Shown: in pieces, positions 14,880 to 23,095 of the stretch | How positions within the stretch are numbered: position 1 is the stretch's first letter | Layout of the letters: every line of letters begins with the position of its first letter | Assembly: GCA_051007175.1 (NCBI GenBank) | Contig: JBPCSL010000019.1 | Coordinates: 1 to 23,095 of the forward strand | DNA: 23,095 nucleotides | Reading direction: 5' to 3' | Source: Mxb001 sp051007175 | GTDB taxonomy: Bacteria; Actinomycetota; Actinomycetes; S36-B12 | Position numbers and translations under genes: made by a program | Notes under the pieces: model-generated | Seen by the model: the letters and a program-made list of their open reading frames with translations, nothing else | What the model was told of the DNA's origin: nothing | The model's database searches: none

Positions 14880-15406
14880 GTGTTCACCTCCAAGGACGAT
14901 GTGCTGGCCCTGCTCACCGATCTCGGGGCCCGGCTCGAGGCGCGCGGCGTCCACGTCGAGCTCTATCTCGTCGGTGGAGCGGCCATGCTCATCGGATACG
15001 ACCGCCTCGCGATCACCCGCGACATCGATGCGGTGATCACTCCCCCCGGAGTAATCGATGACGTAGTGGAGGAGATCGCTCGCGAGCGAGGCGACCTGCC
15101 GCCCGACTGGCTCAATGATGCCGTGCTCCCCCTGCTGCCGCGCCTGGCCGATGCCAGGAGCTGGGAGGCGCTGGCCGCTCCCGGCATCACCGTGACCGTG
15201 GCCTCGCCGGAACACCTCCTCGCCATGAAGGTCCGGGCAGGGCGTGGCGCCCGAGACCTGCAGGACATCGCGGTCCTCTGCGAGGTTCTCGACCTGACAT
15301 CGGTCGACGAGGTGTGGGAGATCTGCGACACCGTGTGGGGCCCGGACATGATCCGGCCTGACGTACGCGATGGGGTGAGCGAGTTCCTGGCGACGCGCGG
15401 GCTGGC

Positions 15407-15410
<4 letters not shown>
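14880..15410 (+). CDS. DUF6036-like nucleotidyltransferase, candidate toxin
   Basis: A 176-residue protein with the minimal nucleotidyltransferase signature: LVGGAAMLIGY at 30-40, R47-D48-I49-D50 as the metal-binding D-x-D pair, and the downstream MKVRAGRGARDLQDI at 116-130 typical of AbiEii/DUF6036/MenT-like enzymes. Such proteins transfer nucleotides to RNA, tRNA or proteins, and several are toxins of type IV or MenAT-like systems. GTG 14880 is one nt after the HTH stop, so translation is coupled. The stop TAG lies in a CTAG shared with the asd stop on the other strand. Family membership is fairly sure; being a toxin, and its target, are inference. Confidence 0.77.
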
Positions 15411-16437
<1,027 letters not shown>

Positions 16438-16441
<4 letters not shown>

Positions 16442-16956
16442 CGGCCGGTCCCGGCGTAGACGACGGCCTCGCCGTCGGCATCCAGGCCGAACGCCGTGTG
16501 CAGCGCCTGCACCGCGGTCTGGGCGGACTCCGCGCGCGTCACCACAGAGATGCGGATCTCCGAGGTCGAGATCATCTCGACGTTGACGCCGGCATCGGCC
16601 AGCGCCTTGAAGAAGGTGGCGGAGACTCCGGGGTGGGAGCGCATGCCGGCGCCCACCAGCGAGATCTTCGCGATGCTCTCGTCGGTGAGGAGGTCCTCGA
16701 AGCCGATCTGGCCGCGCACGGCATCGAGGGCCCCGGTCGCCTTCGACACCGAGCCCTGGGGGCAGGTGAAGGTGACGTCGGTGCGGCCCGTGGACGCGGC
16801 CGACACGTTCTGCACGATCATGTCGATGTTGATGCCGGCGTCGGCGAGCGCGCTGAAGATGGCCGCTGCCTCGCCGGGTCGGTCGGGGACGCCGAGCACC
16901 GTGACCTTGGCGTCATTGAGATCCGCGGCGGTGCCGGAGATGATCGGCTGTTCCAT
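16438..16956 (-). CDS. lysC: Aspartokinase beta subunit (internal start within lysC)
   Basis: In-frame ATG 16956 (Met259 of LysC, MEQPIISGTAAD...) has GAGGGAG directly upstream at five nt spacing. It would give a 172-residue protein made of the two ACT domains. In Corynebacterium glutamicum and other Gram-positive bacteria the same gene makes an alpha subunit and a beta subunit from such an internal start, and the beta start falls at the same place. Use of the site here is inferred. Confidence 0.6.
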
Positions 16957-17730
16957 GATGTCTCCCTCGCCGGCGGCGATGCGAGCCGCGATGGCGGCCT
17001 CGGACAGGACATACGTGCCCTCGCGGTCAGAGAACGACGAGCGCACGTGGATGGGCAGGTTGAAGCGCCGCGCGTACTCGACGCAGCGGAGGTGGAGGAC
17101 CTTGGCGCCAGCCGCGGCCAGTTCGAGCATCTCCTCGTAGGTCACGACCTTGAGCTGGCGAGCCTTGGGCACGACGCGAGGGTCGGCGCTGAACACGCCA
17201 TCGACGTCGGTATAGATCTCGCAGACATCCGCGCCGAGCGCGGCCGCGAGGGCGACGGCCGTGGTGTCGGAGCCACCACGGCCGAGCGTGGTGATGTCCT
17301 TGGTGTCCTGGGCGACGCCCTGGAAGCCGGCCACGATCGGGATCGCTCCCGCGTCAAGCGCCTCCTGGATGCGACCGGGCGTGACATCGATGATCCTGGC
17401 GGCGCCGTGCGAGGAGTCGGTGATGAGCCCCGCCTGCGACCCGGTGTAGGAGCGTGCCTCTTCGCCGAGGTCATTGATCGCCATCGCCACGAGCGCCATG
17501 GAGATGCGCTCGCCCGAGGTGAGCAGCATGTCGAGCTCGCGTCCGGGCGGATTGGGGGAGACCTGCTCGGCGAGGTCGAGGAGCTCATCGGTGGTGTCGC
17601 CCATCGCCGACACGACGACCGCCACGCCTGACCCGGCTCGGTGGGTGTCCACGATGCGACGCGCGACTCGCCGGATGCTCTCAGCGTTGGCGACGCTGGA
17701 ACCCCCGTACTTCTGCACGATGAGGGCCAC
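16438..17730 (-). CDS. lysC: Aspartokinase
   Basis: A 430-residue aspartate kinase, first step of the aspartate pathway. The kinase signature VQKYGGSS is at 5-12, with SGE at 72-74 and GRGGSDTTA at 150-158; two ACT domains fill about 265-425 and should bind Lys and Thr for feedback control, as in Corynebacterium. GTG 17730 is chosen because GGAG lies just upstream and the protein then begins at the family start; the frame reaching to 17778 has no ribosome-binding site. An internal start at Met259 probably yields a separate beta subunit. A TAGACT box at 17801-17796 gives a leader of about 59 nt. Confidence 0.96.
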
Positions 17731-17795
17731 TGCGGCTCCAGGGCACGTGCACCGGCCACCCCCGGATGGGGCGGTCACCTGACGGCGGAAAGGCC

Positions 17796-17801
17796 AGTCT
17801 A
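17796..17801 (-). promoter_or_regulatory. -10 box TAGACT for lysC-asd
   Basis: On the minus strand TAGACT would start RNA near 17789. The leader of about 59 nt holds the GGAG before GTG 17730. No -35 is evident, and the inverted repeat begins 19 nt upstream. Confidence 0.45.
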
Positions 17802-17820
17802 ACGGAGGCGCGTATCACGG

Positions 17821-17883
17821 CGTTGAGTGGCGACTTGTGTCCCACCGGAACGGAGTGACGGCGACACAAGTCGCCACTCAACG
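17821..17883. repeat. Perfect 21-bp inverted repeat
   Basis: Arms at 17821-17841 and 17863-17883 are exact reverse complements over 21 nt (CGTTGAGTGGCGACTTGTGT...), separated by a 21-nt centre. The repeat begins 17 nt after the recR stop and lies upstream of the lysC promoter. It could be a terminator for dnaX-recR, though there is no T run, or a copy of a dispersed palindromic element. Confidence 0.85.
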
Positions 17884-17900
17884 AACTTCGCGCAGTCGCG

Positions 17901-18500
17901 CTAGCCGTCCAGGCGGCGGCGTCCAGCGAATGCCCGGCCGAGCGTCACCTCGTCGGCGTACTCGAGGTCGCCGCCCACGGGGAGGCCGCTCGCCAGGCGC
18001 GTGACGGTGATGCCCATCGGGGCCAGCAGGCGCGCGAGGTAGGTCGCTGTCGCCTCTCCCTCGAGATTGGGATCGGTGGCGATGATGATCTCGGTTACCG
18101 TGCCGTCGGAGAGGCGCTGCAGCAGCTCACGGATGCGCAGGTCGTCGGGGCCGATGCCGTCGATGGGGCTGATCGCGCCGCCAAGCACGTGGTAGCGGCC
18201 CCGGTATTCGGCCGTGCGCTCGATCGCGATGACGTCCTTGGACTCCTCCACGACGCACAGCGACGCCGCATCGCGTCGCGGGTCGCGACAGATGCGGCAC
18301 TCGTCCTCTTCGGTGATGTGCCCGCAGATGACGCAGAAGCGGACGCGCTCCTTGACGGTCACGAGGATCTCGGCGAGCCGTCGGATGTCGGCCGGCTCCG
18401 CCTGCAGGATGTGGAAGGCGATGCGCTGGGCGCTCTTGGGGCCGATGCCCGGAAGCCTGCCCAATTCGTCGATGAGATCCGCGACAGCGCCGTCGTACAC
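17901..18500 (-). CDS. recR: Recombination mediator RecR
   Basis: A 199-residue RecR, which with RecO/RecF loads RecA at gaps. The helix-hairpin-helix LPGIGPKSAQRIAFHIL is at 16-32. The zinc finger has C56-x2-C59 and C68-x2-C71 (CVICGH, CRICRD). A Toprim domain spans about 80-175 with LCVVEESKDV, EYRGRYHVLGG and ATDPNLEGEATA. The last 25 residues match the usual C-terminus (LASGLPVGGDLEYADE). The GTG start lies two nt after the dnaX stop; dnaX-recR is a widely conserved pair. Length and motifs are normal. Confidence 0.97.
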   Translation of the reverse strand: MYDGAVADLIDELGRLPGIGPKSAQRIAFHILQAEPADIRRLAEILVTVKERVRFCVICGHITEEDECRICRDPRRDAASLCVVEESKDVIAIERTAEYRGRYHVLGGAISPIDGIGPDDLRIRELLQRLSDGTVTEIIIATDPNLEGEATATYLARLLAPMGITVTRLASGLPVGGDLEYADEVTLGRAFAGRRRLDG

Positions 18501-18502
18501 GC

Positions 18503-20248
18503 TCAGGCCCGATCGATCTCGCCGATGACCGTCGCGCCGAGCTCGCGCATGGCGAGGGACTCGCCTGCGAGGTCCTCGGCCCCATCGTCATCCGGGCTCG
18601 GCACATCGGCCGGCGGTACAGGGGCTCGGGTCGTGCCCGAGACCACGACGTCGACCTGCAGGTCGACCCGCAGGACGTCGAGGATCACCTGGCGCAGTCG
18701 CTCCGCGTGACCGCTGCTGCGGGCGTTCTTCGCCTTGTTCTCCTCGGGCACTCCCACCGCGAGCACTCCGTCGGACACGGAGAGTGGCGCCGAGTCGCTG
18801 AAGACCATCCACGCCACGCGGGACATCGACTTGACCCCTTCGAGGATCGCGGGCCACATCGTGGTGACGTCCGCGAGCGACACCTGGGCGGTCGCCGACG
18901 ACTCGACCGCAGCAGGGGCGGGAGGGGCTGCCGGGGGTGCCGCGGCTGTGACATCGGAGAGGCGCGGGGGCGGGGCGGGCACGCTCTCGGGCTCGGCCTT
19001 CGGCTGCTTCGCGCGAGCCGGCTTCTCCGGCGCGGCAGGCGCGGGTGCGGCCCGCGGGGCGGGCGCCGCCGCAGGAGCCGGGCTCGTCGGAGCGCCCCCG
19101 CGCTCGAGGCGATCGAGGCGCACGGCGAAGCCGGCCTGGGTGTCATCGGCCGCGGGGAGCAGCAGGCGAGCGGCCAGCAGCTCGAGGTGGAGTCGCGGCG
19201 CCGTCGCACCGCGCAGGCCGGAGAGCGCGTCGCTCACGAGGTCGGCCGCCCGCGAGAGCTCGGGCAGGGTGAGGGACTGCACCTGGGCGCGCATGATCTC
19301 CAGGTCGCCGTCGGGAGCGTCGAGGAGGGGGACCGCCTCATCGGCGGGCATGACCGACAAGACGATGAGGTCGCGCAGCCGCTGCAGCAGGTCGGTGGCG
19401 AATCGCCGCGGATCATGGCCGGCATCGACGACCTGGTCGATCACCGTGAAGAGCTCGCCGCCCCGCCCGGAAGCGATGGCATCGATGGTGGCATCGACCA
19501 GGACGGTGTCGGTGACGCCCAGTTGGGCGGCGACCGCGTCATAGGTGAGGCCCTCAGGGCCGGCGCCCGCAGCGAGCTGGCCGAGGATCGACAGGGCGTC
19601 GCGCACGCTGCCGCCGGCGGAGCGAGCGACGAGGCCCAGGGCCGCGGGGTCGGCGTTCACTCCCTCGGCCTCGCACACGTGGGCGAGATGCTGCTGGAGG
19701 AGGCGCGTCGGCACCAGGCGGAAGGTGTAGTTGTAGGTGCGCGACCGGATGGTGGGGAGCACCTTGTCGACCTCGGTCGTGGCGAAAATGAAGCGCACGT
19801 GGTCGGGGGGCTCCTCGACGAGCTTGAGCAGGGCGTTGAAACCCGCGGTGCTCACCATGTGGGCCTCGTCGACGATGTAGATCTTGTAGCGGGAAGACGC
19901 CGGGGAGAACATCGCCCGCTCGCGCAACTCGCGGGTGTCGTCGACACCGCCGTGGCTCGCAGCGTCGAGCTCGATGACATCGAGTGAGCCGGGACCGTTG
20001 GGGGCGAGGTCGAGGCAGCTCTGGCACTCCCCGCAGGGGTCGGGGGTGGGCCCCTGCTCGCAGTTGAGGGACCGGGCGAGGATGCGGGCCGTCGAGGTCT
20101 TGCCGCAGCCGCGCGGACCCGAGAGGAGATAGGCGTGATGAATGCGGTCGGAGCTCAGCGCCCGGGCCAGCGGCTCCGTGACGTGCTCCTGGCCCACGAC
20201 CTCCGACAGCCGTCCGGGGCGGTAGGTGCGGTACAGGGCCAGGGACAC
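18503..20248 (-). CDS. dnaX: DNA polymerase III subunit gamma/tau
   Basis: A 581-residue clamp-loader ATPase. The Walker A GPRGCGKTS is at 44-52. The zinc module uses C63, C72, C75 and C78. Walker B is IVDEAH at 125-130, and the SRC-like motif reads RSRTYNY at 168-174. A lid and collar domain follow to about 370, then an Ala/Pro-rich linker (about 390-465) and a conserved C-terminal tau-like domain. I see no A-rich slippery site, so a frameshifted gamma form is not suggested. GTG 20248 has no ribosome-binding site; TAGGGT six nt upstream indicates a leaderless mRNA. recR follows after two nt. Confidence 0.96.
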   Translation of the reverse strand: MSLALYRTYRPGRLSEVVGQEHVTEPLARALSSDRIHHAYLLSGPRGCGKTSTARILARSLNCEQGPTPDPCGECQSCLDLAPNGPGSLDVIELDAASHGGVDDTRELRERAMFSPASSRYKIYIVDEAHMVSTAGFNALLKLVEEPPDHVRFIFATTEVDKVLPTIRSRTYNYTFRLVPTRLLQQHLAHVCEAEGVNADPAALGLVARSAGGSVRDALSILGQLAAGAGPEGLTYDAVAAQLGVTDTVLVDATIDAIASGRGGELFTVIDQVVDAGHDPRRFATDLLQRLRDLIVLSVMPADEAVPLLDAPDGDLEIMRAQVQSLTLPELSRAADLVSDALSGLRGATAPRLHLELLAARLLLPAADDTQAGFAVRLDRLERGGAPTSPAPAAAPAPRAAPAPAAPEKPARAKQPKAEPESVPAPPPRLSDVTAAAPPAAPPAPAAVESSATAQVSLADVTTMWPAILEGVKSMSRVAWMVFSDSAPLSVSDGVLAVGVPEENKAKNARSSGHAERLRQVILDVLRVDLQVDVVVSGTTRAPVPPADVPSPDDDGAEDLAGESLAMRELGATVIGEIDRA

Positions 20249-20254
20249 CCCGTC

Positions 20255-20260
20255 ACCCTA
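20255..20260 (-). promoter_or_regulatory. -10 box TAGGGT of a leaderless dnaX promoter
   Basis: TAGGGT, six nt (GACGGG), then GTG 20248 on the minus strand. The expected transcription start is the G of the start codon, 30-40 nt downstream of the end of the SRP RNA. Confidence 0.6.
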
Positions 20261-20288
20261 ACCGTGCGGGCGGACCCCGGGGACCGGC

Positions 20289-20384
20289 ACAAGGGACCCC
20301 CCGCGCACCCGACAGAGCCCGCCTACCCTTGCTGCCTTCCGGCCCTGGGGGGATTCAGTGGGGTATCGCCACGCGAGGGGTCGC
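20289..20384 (-). ncRNA. ffs: Signal recognition particle RNA (4.5S-type)
   Basis: On the minus strand the SRP helix 8 is unmistakable: CAGGGCCGGAAGGCAGCAAG, with a GGAA tetraloop closed by GCC/GGC and the asymmetric internal loop that binds Ffh. The ends close in a stem, 20372-20382 with 20295-20305 (11 bp, one U-G pair). It is the short bacterial form of roughly 95 nt, without an Alu domain. The place between tRNA-Ser and dnaX is common in Actinobacteria. Both ends are approximate by a few nt. Confidence 0.92.
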
Positions 20385-20389
20385 CGCAC

Positions 20390-20395
20390 AGTCTA
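20390..20395 (-). promoter_or_regulatory. ffs: -10 box TAGACT for the SRP RNA
   Basis: TAGACT on the minus strand predicts a start at 20383-20385, exactly at the base of the closing stem of the SRP RNA. Confidence 0.6.
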
Positions 20396-20403
20396 GGCGC
20401 CGA

Positions 20404-20439
20404 CGGCTGGGCGCCGGGGGTGGTCCCGGCGCCCAGCCG
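20404..20439 (-). terminator. 15-bp GC-rich hairpin after tRNA-Ser
   Basis: Perfect 15-bp stem (20404-20418 with 20425-20439) with a six-nt loop, between the tRNA-Ser 3' end and the SRP RNA promoter. It is placed to end the tRNA-Ser transcript. No T run is present. Confidence 0.7.
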
Positions 20440-20483
20440 AGCGAGCCCAACAGGGGCGGCTCTGCCGACCCTTCGAGCAAGCG

Positions 20484-20568
20484 CGGAGGATAGGGGATTT
20501 GAACCCCTGAGGGATTGCTCCCAACACGCTTTCCAAGCGTGCGCCCTAGGCCACTAGGCGAATCCTCC
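20484..20568 (-). tRNA. tRNA-Ser (anticodon GGA)
   Basis: An 85-nt class II tRNA on the minus strand. The acceptor stem is GGAGGAT/ATCCTCC, and the anticodon stem CACGC/GCGTG encloses TTGGAAA, so the anticodon is GGA. The long variable arm and the T arm AGGGG-TTCAAAT-CCCCT are as expected for Ser. The discriminator is G and CCA is not encoded. Confidence 0.96.
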
Positions 20569-20575
20569 GCCGAGG

Positions 20576-20581
20576 AGGTTA
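20576..20581 (-). promoter_or_regulatory. -10 box TAACCT for tRNA-Ser
   Basis: TAACCT on the minus strand places the transcription start at 20569, one nt before the mature tRNA 5' end. This would leave almost no leader to remove. Confidence 0.45.
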
Positions 20582-20678
20582 CCCAAGTCGTCGGGAGCGG
20601 TCGCCGCCGCGTACCCGCCGGGCATTTCACGCGCGAGTGTCGCGGCCTCGCGTGCGGCATCGTCGGGATTCGGGAACC

Positions 20679-20684
20679 TAGACT
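20679..20684 (+). promoter_or_regulatory. -10 box TAGACT for the LytR_C gene
   Basis: TAGACT predicts a start near 20691. This excludes the ATG at 20687 as start codon and supports ATG 20744, which has AGGAGG at 20729-20734. Confidence 0.5.
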
Positions 20685-20743
20685 GAATGACGTATCGGCT
20701 GCGCCGATCGCATAGACCCAGGCCCGTCAGGAGGCACCTCCGC

Positions 20744-21436
20744 ATGAGCGTCCCGTCATCCGGCCCCCGGCCCACGAGCCGGCATCGCCGCCGGCAGAGC
20801 CCGGTGGTCGCCATCGTGCTCGTCGTCGTCGGCATGGTGATCCTCTTCGGAGCCGGCTACGGGCTCTCCCGCATCATCCAGGGCGCGTCCTCCGGCGATG
20901 CCTCGAGCAGCAGCACGGCCACGGGAGGCGACGCCAGCACGGCCACCTCCGAGCCGCAGCCGTGCGTGACGGTCACCGTGACCCCGGGAGTCGGCCTGCC
21001 GAGCGCCGCCCAGGTCACCACCAACGTCTACAACGCCACTGATCGCACCGGGCTCGCCGCCACCACGGCCGAGGAGCTGCAGGTGCGCGGCTTCGTCATC
21101 GGCAATATCGACAACGATCCGCTCTCCAAGACCGTCACCGGAGTCGCCGAGATCCGTCACGGTCCGTCCGGTGAGTCCGCGGCACAGCTCATGGCCTTCT
21201 ACCTTCCGGGCGCGGAGCTCGTGAACGACGGTCGCAAGGACGCGACGATCGACACAGTGCTGGGTGCGCAGTACACCGAGGTGGCCGCGCAGTCCGAGGT
21301 CGATGCCGCGCTCGCCTCGCCGTCGCCCTCGCCGAGCGGCCCCGGCTGCCCGACTCCGTCGTCCAGCCCCGCATCATCGGAGTCGATGTCGGAAGCGACC
21401 TCGGAGAGCGCCTCCCCGGAGCCCAGCTCGTCCTGA
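20744..21436 (+). CDS. LytR C-terminal-domain membrane protein
   Basis: A 230-residue protein with a basic cytoplasmic start (RHRRR), one membrane helix at about 20-42, a Ser/Thr linker, and a LytR_C domain at about 75-165 (NVYNATDRTGLAATTAEELQ, RGFVIGNIDND, AAQLMAFYLPGAELV). The tail is Ser/Pro-rich and disordered. It lacks the LytR-CpsA-Psr catalytic domain, so it is a stand-alone LytR_C protein, as in Rv3723-type proteins; the domain probably binds cell-wall material outside the membrane. I chose ATG 20744 over 20687 because AGGAGG lies nine nt upstream and the -10 box is downstream-incompatible with the longer start. It is convergent with kup, five nt apart. Confidence 0.82.
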   Translation: MSVPSSGPRPTSRHRRRQSPVVAIVLVVVGMVILFGAGYGLSRIIQGASSGDASSSSTATGGDASTATSEPQPCVTVTVTPGVGLPSAAQVTTNVYNATDRTGLAATTAEELQVRGFVIGNIDNDPLSKTVTGVAEIRHGPSGESAAQLMAFYLPGAELVNDGRKDATIDTVLGAQYTEVAAQSEVDAALASPSPSPSGPGCPTPSSSPASSESMSEATSESASPEPSSS

Positions 21437-21441
21437 CCCCG

Positions 21442-23095
21442 CTAGATGGCGACGAGCCGCCCCACTTCGATGACGCGCTCGGGAGCCAGGTGGTAGTACC
21501 GCTGGGGGTCGGTCGAGTTGCGCTGCATGAAGGCGAAGATCTCCGCCGCCACGTGCACGGGTAGCGGCGAGGGTCCCACCTCCACGCGCGCTGAGTAGAA
21601 GCTGTAGACGCAGGTCTCCGGGTCGATCCCCGTGCCCCACGCGCTCACGCGCTGGACGACGGCGACCGGATCCGGCCTCTCCATGAAGCCGTACGCCGCG
21701 CGGACGTCGATGAGCGACCCGTCGTCGGAGATCACCTCGAGGCGCTCGTCATCGCTCACGCGCGGGGTCTCCGTGGTGACAAGCCGGATGATGAGCGTGC
21801 GCTCGGACACGGAGTGGAAAGTTCGCGCGCGCTGCACGAGCGCGTAGGGGACCCCGTCCTCAATGGTGACGTAGATGAGGGATCCCGGGGACACCGAGAC
21901 GCCCTCGCTGTCGATGACCTCGGCCAGGTCGGACATCGGCACCTGCAGGTCCGACAGGCGCGTCATCATCCGGTCCCAGCCCCATCGCCAGATGGACAGC
22001 ACGGTGAAGATGACAGCGGCGGCGACCAGCGGGAACCAGCCACCGTGACTGAACTTGGTGAGGTTCGCGGCGAAGAACGCGCCGTCGATGATGAAGAAGA
22101 GGACGGCAAGCGGGGCGACCTTCGCCCACGACAGGTTCCACACGTGGCGCGCGACCACGGTGATGAGGCAGGTCGTGATGAGGAAGGTCCCTGTCACCGC
22201 GATCCCGTAGGCGGCGGCCAGGTTCGAGGAGTCCTGGAAGCCGATGACCAGCCCGATGATGGCGACCATGAGCATCCAGTTGACGAAGGGCACGTAGACC
22301 TGGCCGCGCTCGCTGGCCGAGGTGTGCAGCACCGTCATCCTCGGCAGGTAGCCCAGGCGGATGGCCTGCTGCGTCATGGAGAACGCCCCGGAGATCACCG
22401 CCTGGGAGGCGATGATGGTGGCCATCGTCGCCAGGATGACCATGGGCAGCTGCGCGACAGAAGGCACCAGCAGGTAGAAGGAGTTGTCGGCGGTCGAGGG
22501 ATCGCGCAGGATGAGCGCGCCCTGCCCGAGGTAGTTGAGATACAGGCACGGCGCCGCGACGACGAACCATGACAGGCGAATGGGGGAGCGGCCGAACTGC
22601 CCCATGTCGGCGTACAGCGCCTCTGCTCCGGTCACGCACAGGACGACGGACCCTAGGGCGAGGAAGGCCACCCACGGCTCCGCGGCGATGAAGGAGACGG
22701 CGTACATCGGATTGATCGAGGCCAGCACCTGCGGCGTCTGCACCAGGCTCACCAAGCCGAGGACGCCGATGACGGCAAACCACACGAGCATGATGGGGCC
22801 GAAGGCCATGCCGACCCGGTGCGTCCCGTAGCGCTGCACGAGGAACAGCCCGATGAGGAGCACAAGCGCGATCGGCACGACGTACGACGAGAGAGACGGC
22901 GCGACGAGCTCCAGCCCCTCGACGGCCGAGAGCACCGAGACCGCGGGAGTAATCATCCCGTCGCCGTAGAAGAGTGCAGCGCCGATGACGCCAAAGGCCA
23001 TGATGAGCGCCGCCGTGCGGTGCTTGCGGACGGCAGACATCGCGAGGGATGCGAGGGCCATGATGCCGCCCTCGCCCTCGTTATCGGCGCGCATG
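21442..23095 (-). CDS. kup: Kup potassium uptake protein (5' end outside the window)
   Basis: The last 550 codons of a KUP/HAK/KT-family K+/H+ symporter. The visible part begins in the highly conserved RADNEGEGGI motif, which lies around residue 110 of E. coli Kup, so about 108 N-terminal residues are beyond the window edge. About ten membrane helices follow (for example MAFGVIGAALFYGDGMITPA, with its GDG-x-ITPA motif), with conserved AVTGTFLITT and NLTKFSHGGWFPL. The C-terminal cytoplasmic domain runs from about residue 365 of the visible part. No frameshift is seen. The TAG stop at 21442-21444 is five nt from the LytR_C stop. Confidence 0.96.
   Translation of the reverse strand, partial: MRADNEGEGGIMALASLAMSAVRKHRTAALIMAFGVIGAALFYGDGMITPAVSVLSAVEGLELVAPSLSSYVVPIALVLLIGLFLVQRYGTHRVGMAFGPIMLVWFAVIGVLGLVSLVQTPQVLASINPMYAVSFIAAEPWVAFLALGSVVLCVTGAEALYADMGQFGRSPIRLSWFVVAAPCLYLNYLGQGALILRDPSTADNSFYLLVPSVAQLPMVILATMATIIASQAVISGAFSMTQQAIRLGYLPRMTVLHTSASERGQVYVPFVNWMLMVAIIGLVIGFQDSSNLAAAYGIAVTGTFLITTCLITVVARHVWNLSWAKVAPLAVLFFIIDGAFFAANLTKFSHGGWFPLVAAAVIFTVLSIWRWGWDRMMTRLSDLQVPMSDLAEVIDSEGVSVSPGSLIYVTIEDGVPYALVQRARTFHSVSERTLIIRLVTTETPRVSDDERLEVISDDGSLIDVRAAYGFMERPDPVAVVQRVSAWGTGIDPETCVYSFYSARVEVGPSPLPVHVAAEIFAFMQRNSTDPQRYYHLAPERVIEVGRLVAI

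Noticed and set aside
17821..17883. CRISPR or transposon end
   Set aside because: Only one inverted pair, no direct-repeat series, no transposase gene and no target-site duplication visible.
20554..20690. Minus-strand open frame with a protein-like segment (SRFPNPDDAAREAATLARE...) just upstream of tRNA-Ser
   Set aside because: It has no start codon with a ribosome-binding site, runs into the tRNA gene, and covers the promoters of tRNA-Ser and of the LytR_C gene. It may be a gene remnant, but I cannot show it.

Overview
The window is a very GC-rich (about 70% by eye), gene-dense stretch of an actinobacterial chromosome (class Actinomycetia). Gene content, small size of intergenic gaps, GTG starts, a WhiB-family protein, a 224-residue Crp very close to the mycobacterial one, and TANNNT -10 boxes placed for leaderless transcription all point there. 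I cannot name a genus. From about 110 to 14134 the order (holin-like membrane protein, alpha/beta-hydrolase, MarP-type protease, CoA-type NUDIX, nth, crp, MBL hydrolase, NUDIX, RidA-like, DUF4177, two ArsA/Get3-like ATPases, WhiB, class A PBP, YqeY, metallophosphoesterase, tRNA-Pro) follows, from memory, the M. tuberculosis Rv3669-Rv3683 neighbourhood with small losses and insertions.

Layout. 110-1874 (+): membrane protein, hydrolase and DUF309 protein, one operon. 1871-4442 (-): nth, NUDIX and marP, each overlapping the next by 4 nt, driven by a leaderless promoter at nth. 4554-5228 (+): crp. 5256-7567 (-): DUF4177, RidA-like, NUDIX and MBL hydrolase. 7638-9739 (+): two ArsA-like ATPases. 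9740-10051 (-): whiB. 10283-12595 (+): bifunctional penicillin-binding protein. 12597-13058 (-): YqeY. 13122-14045 (+): phosphoesterase, then tRNA-Pro(CGG).

Behind tRNA-Pro sits the only accessory-looking part: an XRE-type HTH protein and a DUF6036-like nucleotidyltransferase (14276-15410), read from an unusually AT-rich promoter. This has the form of a toxin-antitoxin or similar two-gene module. Then come lysC-asd (15407-17730, -), a 21-bp perfect inverted repeat (17821-17883), dnaX-recR (-), the SRP RNA, tRNA-Ser(GGA), a LytR_C-domain membrane protein (+) and the 3' part of kup (-), which runs off the window.

The functions are mostly core: cell-wall synthesis and acid/oxidative stress (marP, PBP, whiB, crp), DNA repair and replication (nth, recR, dnaX), aspartate-family amino acids (lysC, asd), potassium uptake (kup) and protein targeting (SRP RNA). 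The points most worth a second look are the HTH/nucleotidyltransferase module with its twin ATATAT boxes, the hydrolase whose nucleophile position is glycine, the leaderless promoters with an exact 6-nt spacing, the large inverted repeat, and convergent genes that share a CTAG as stop codon on both strands.
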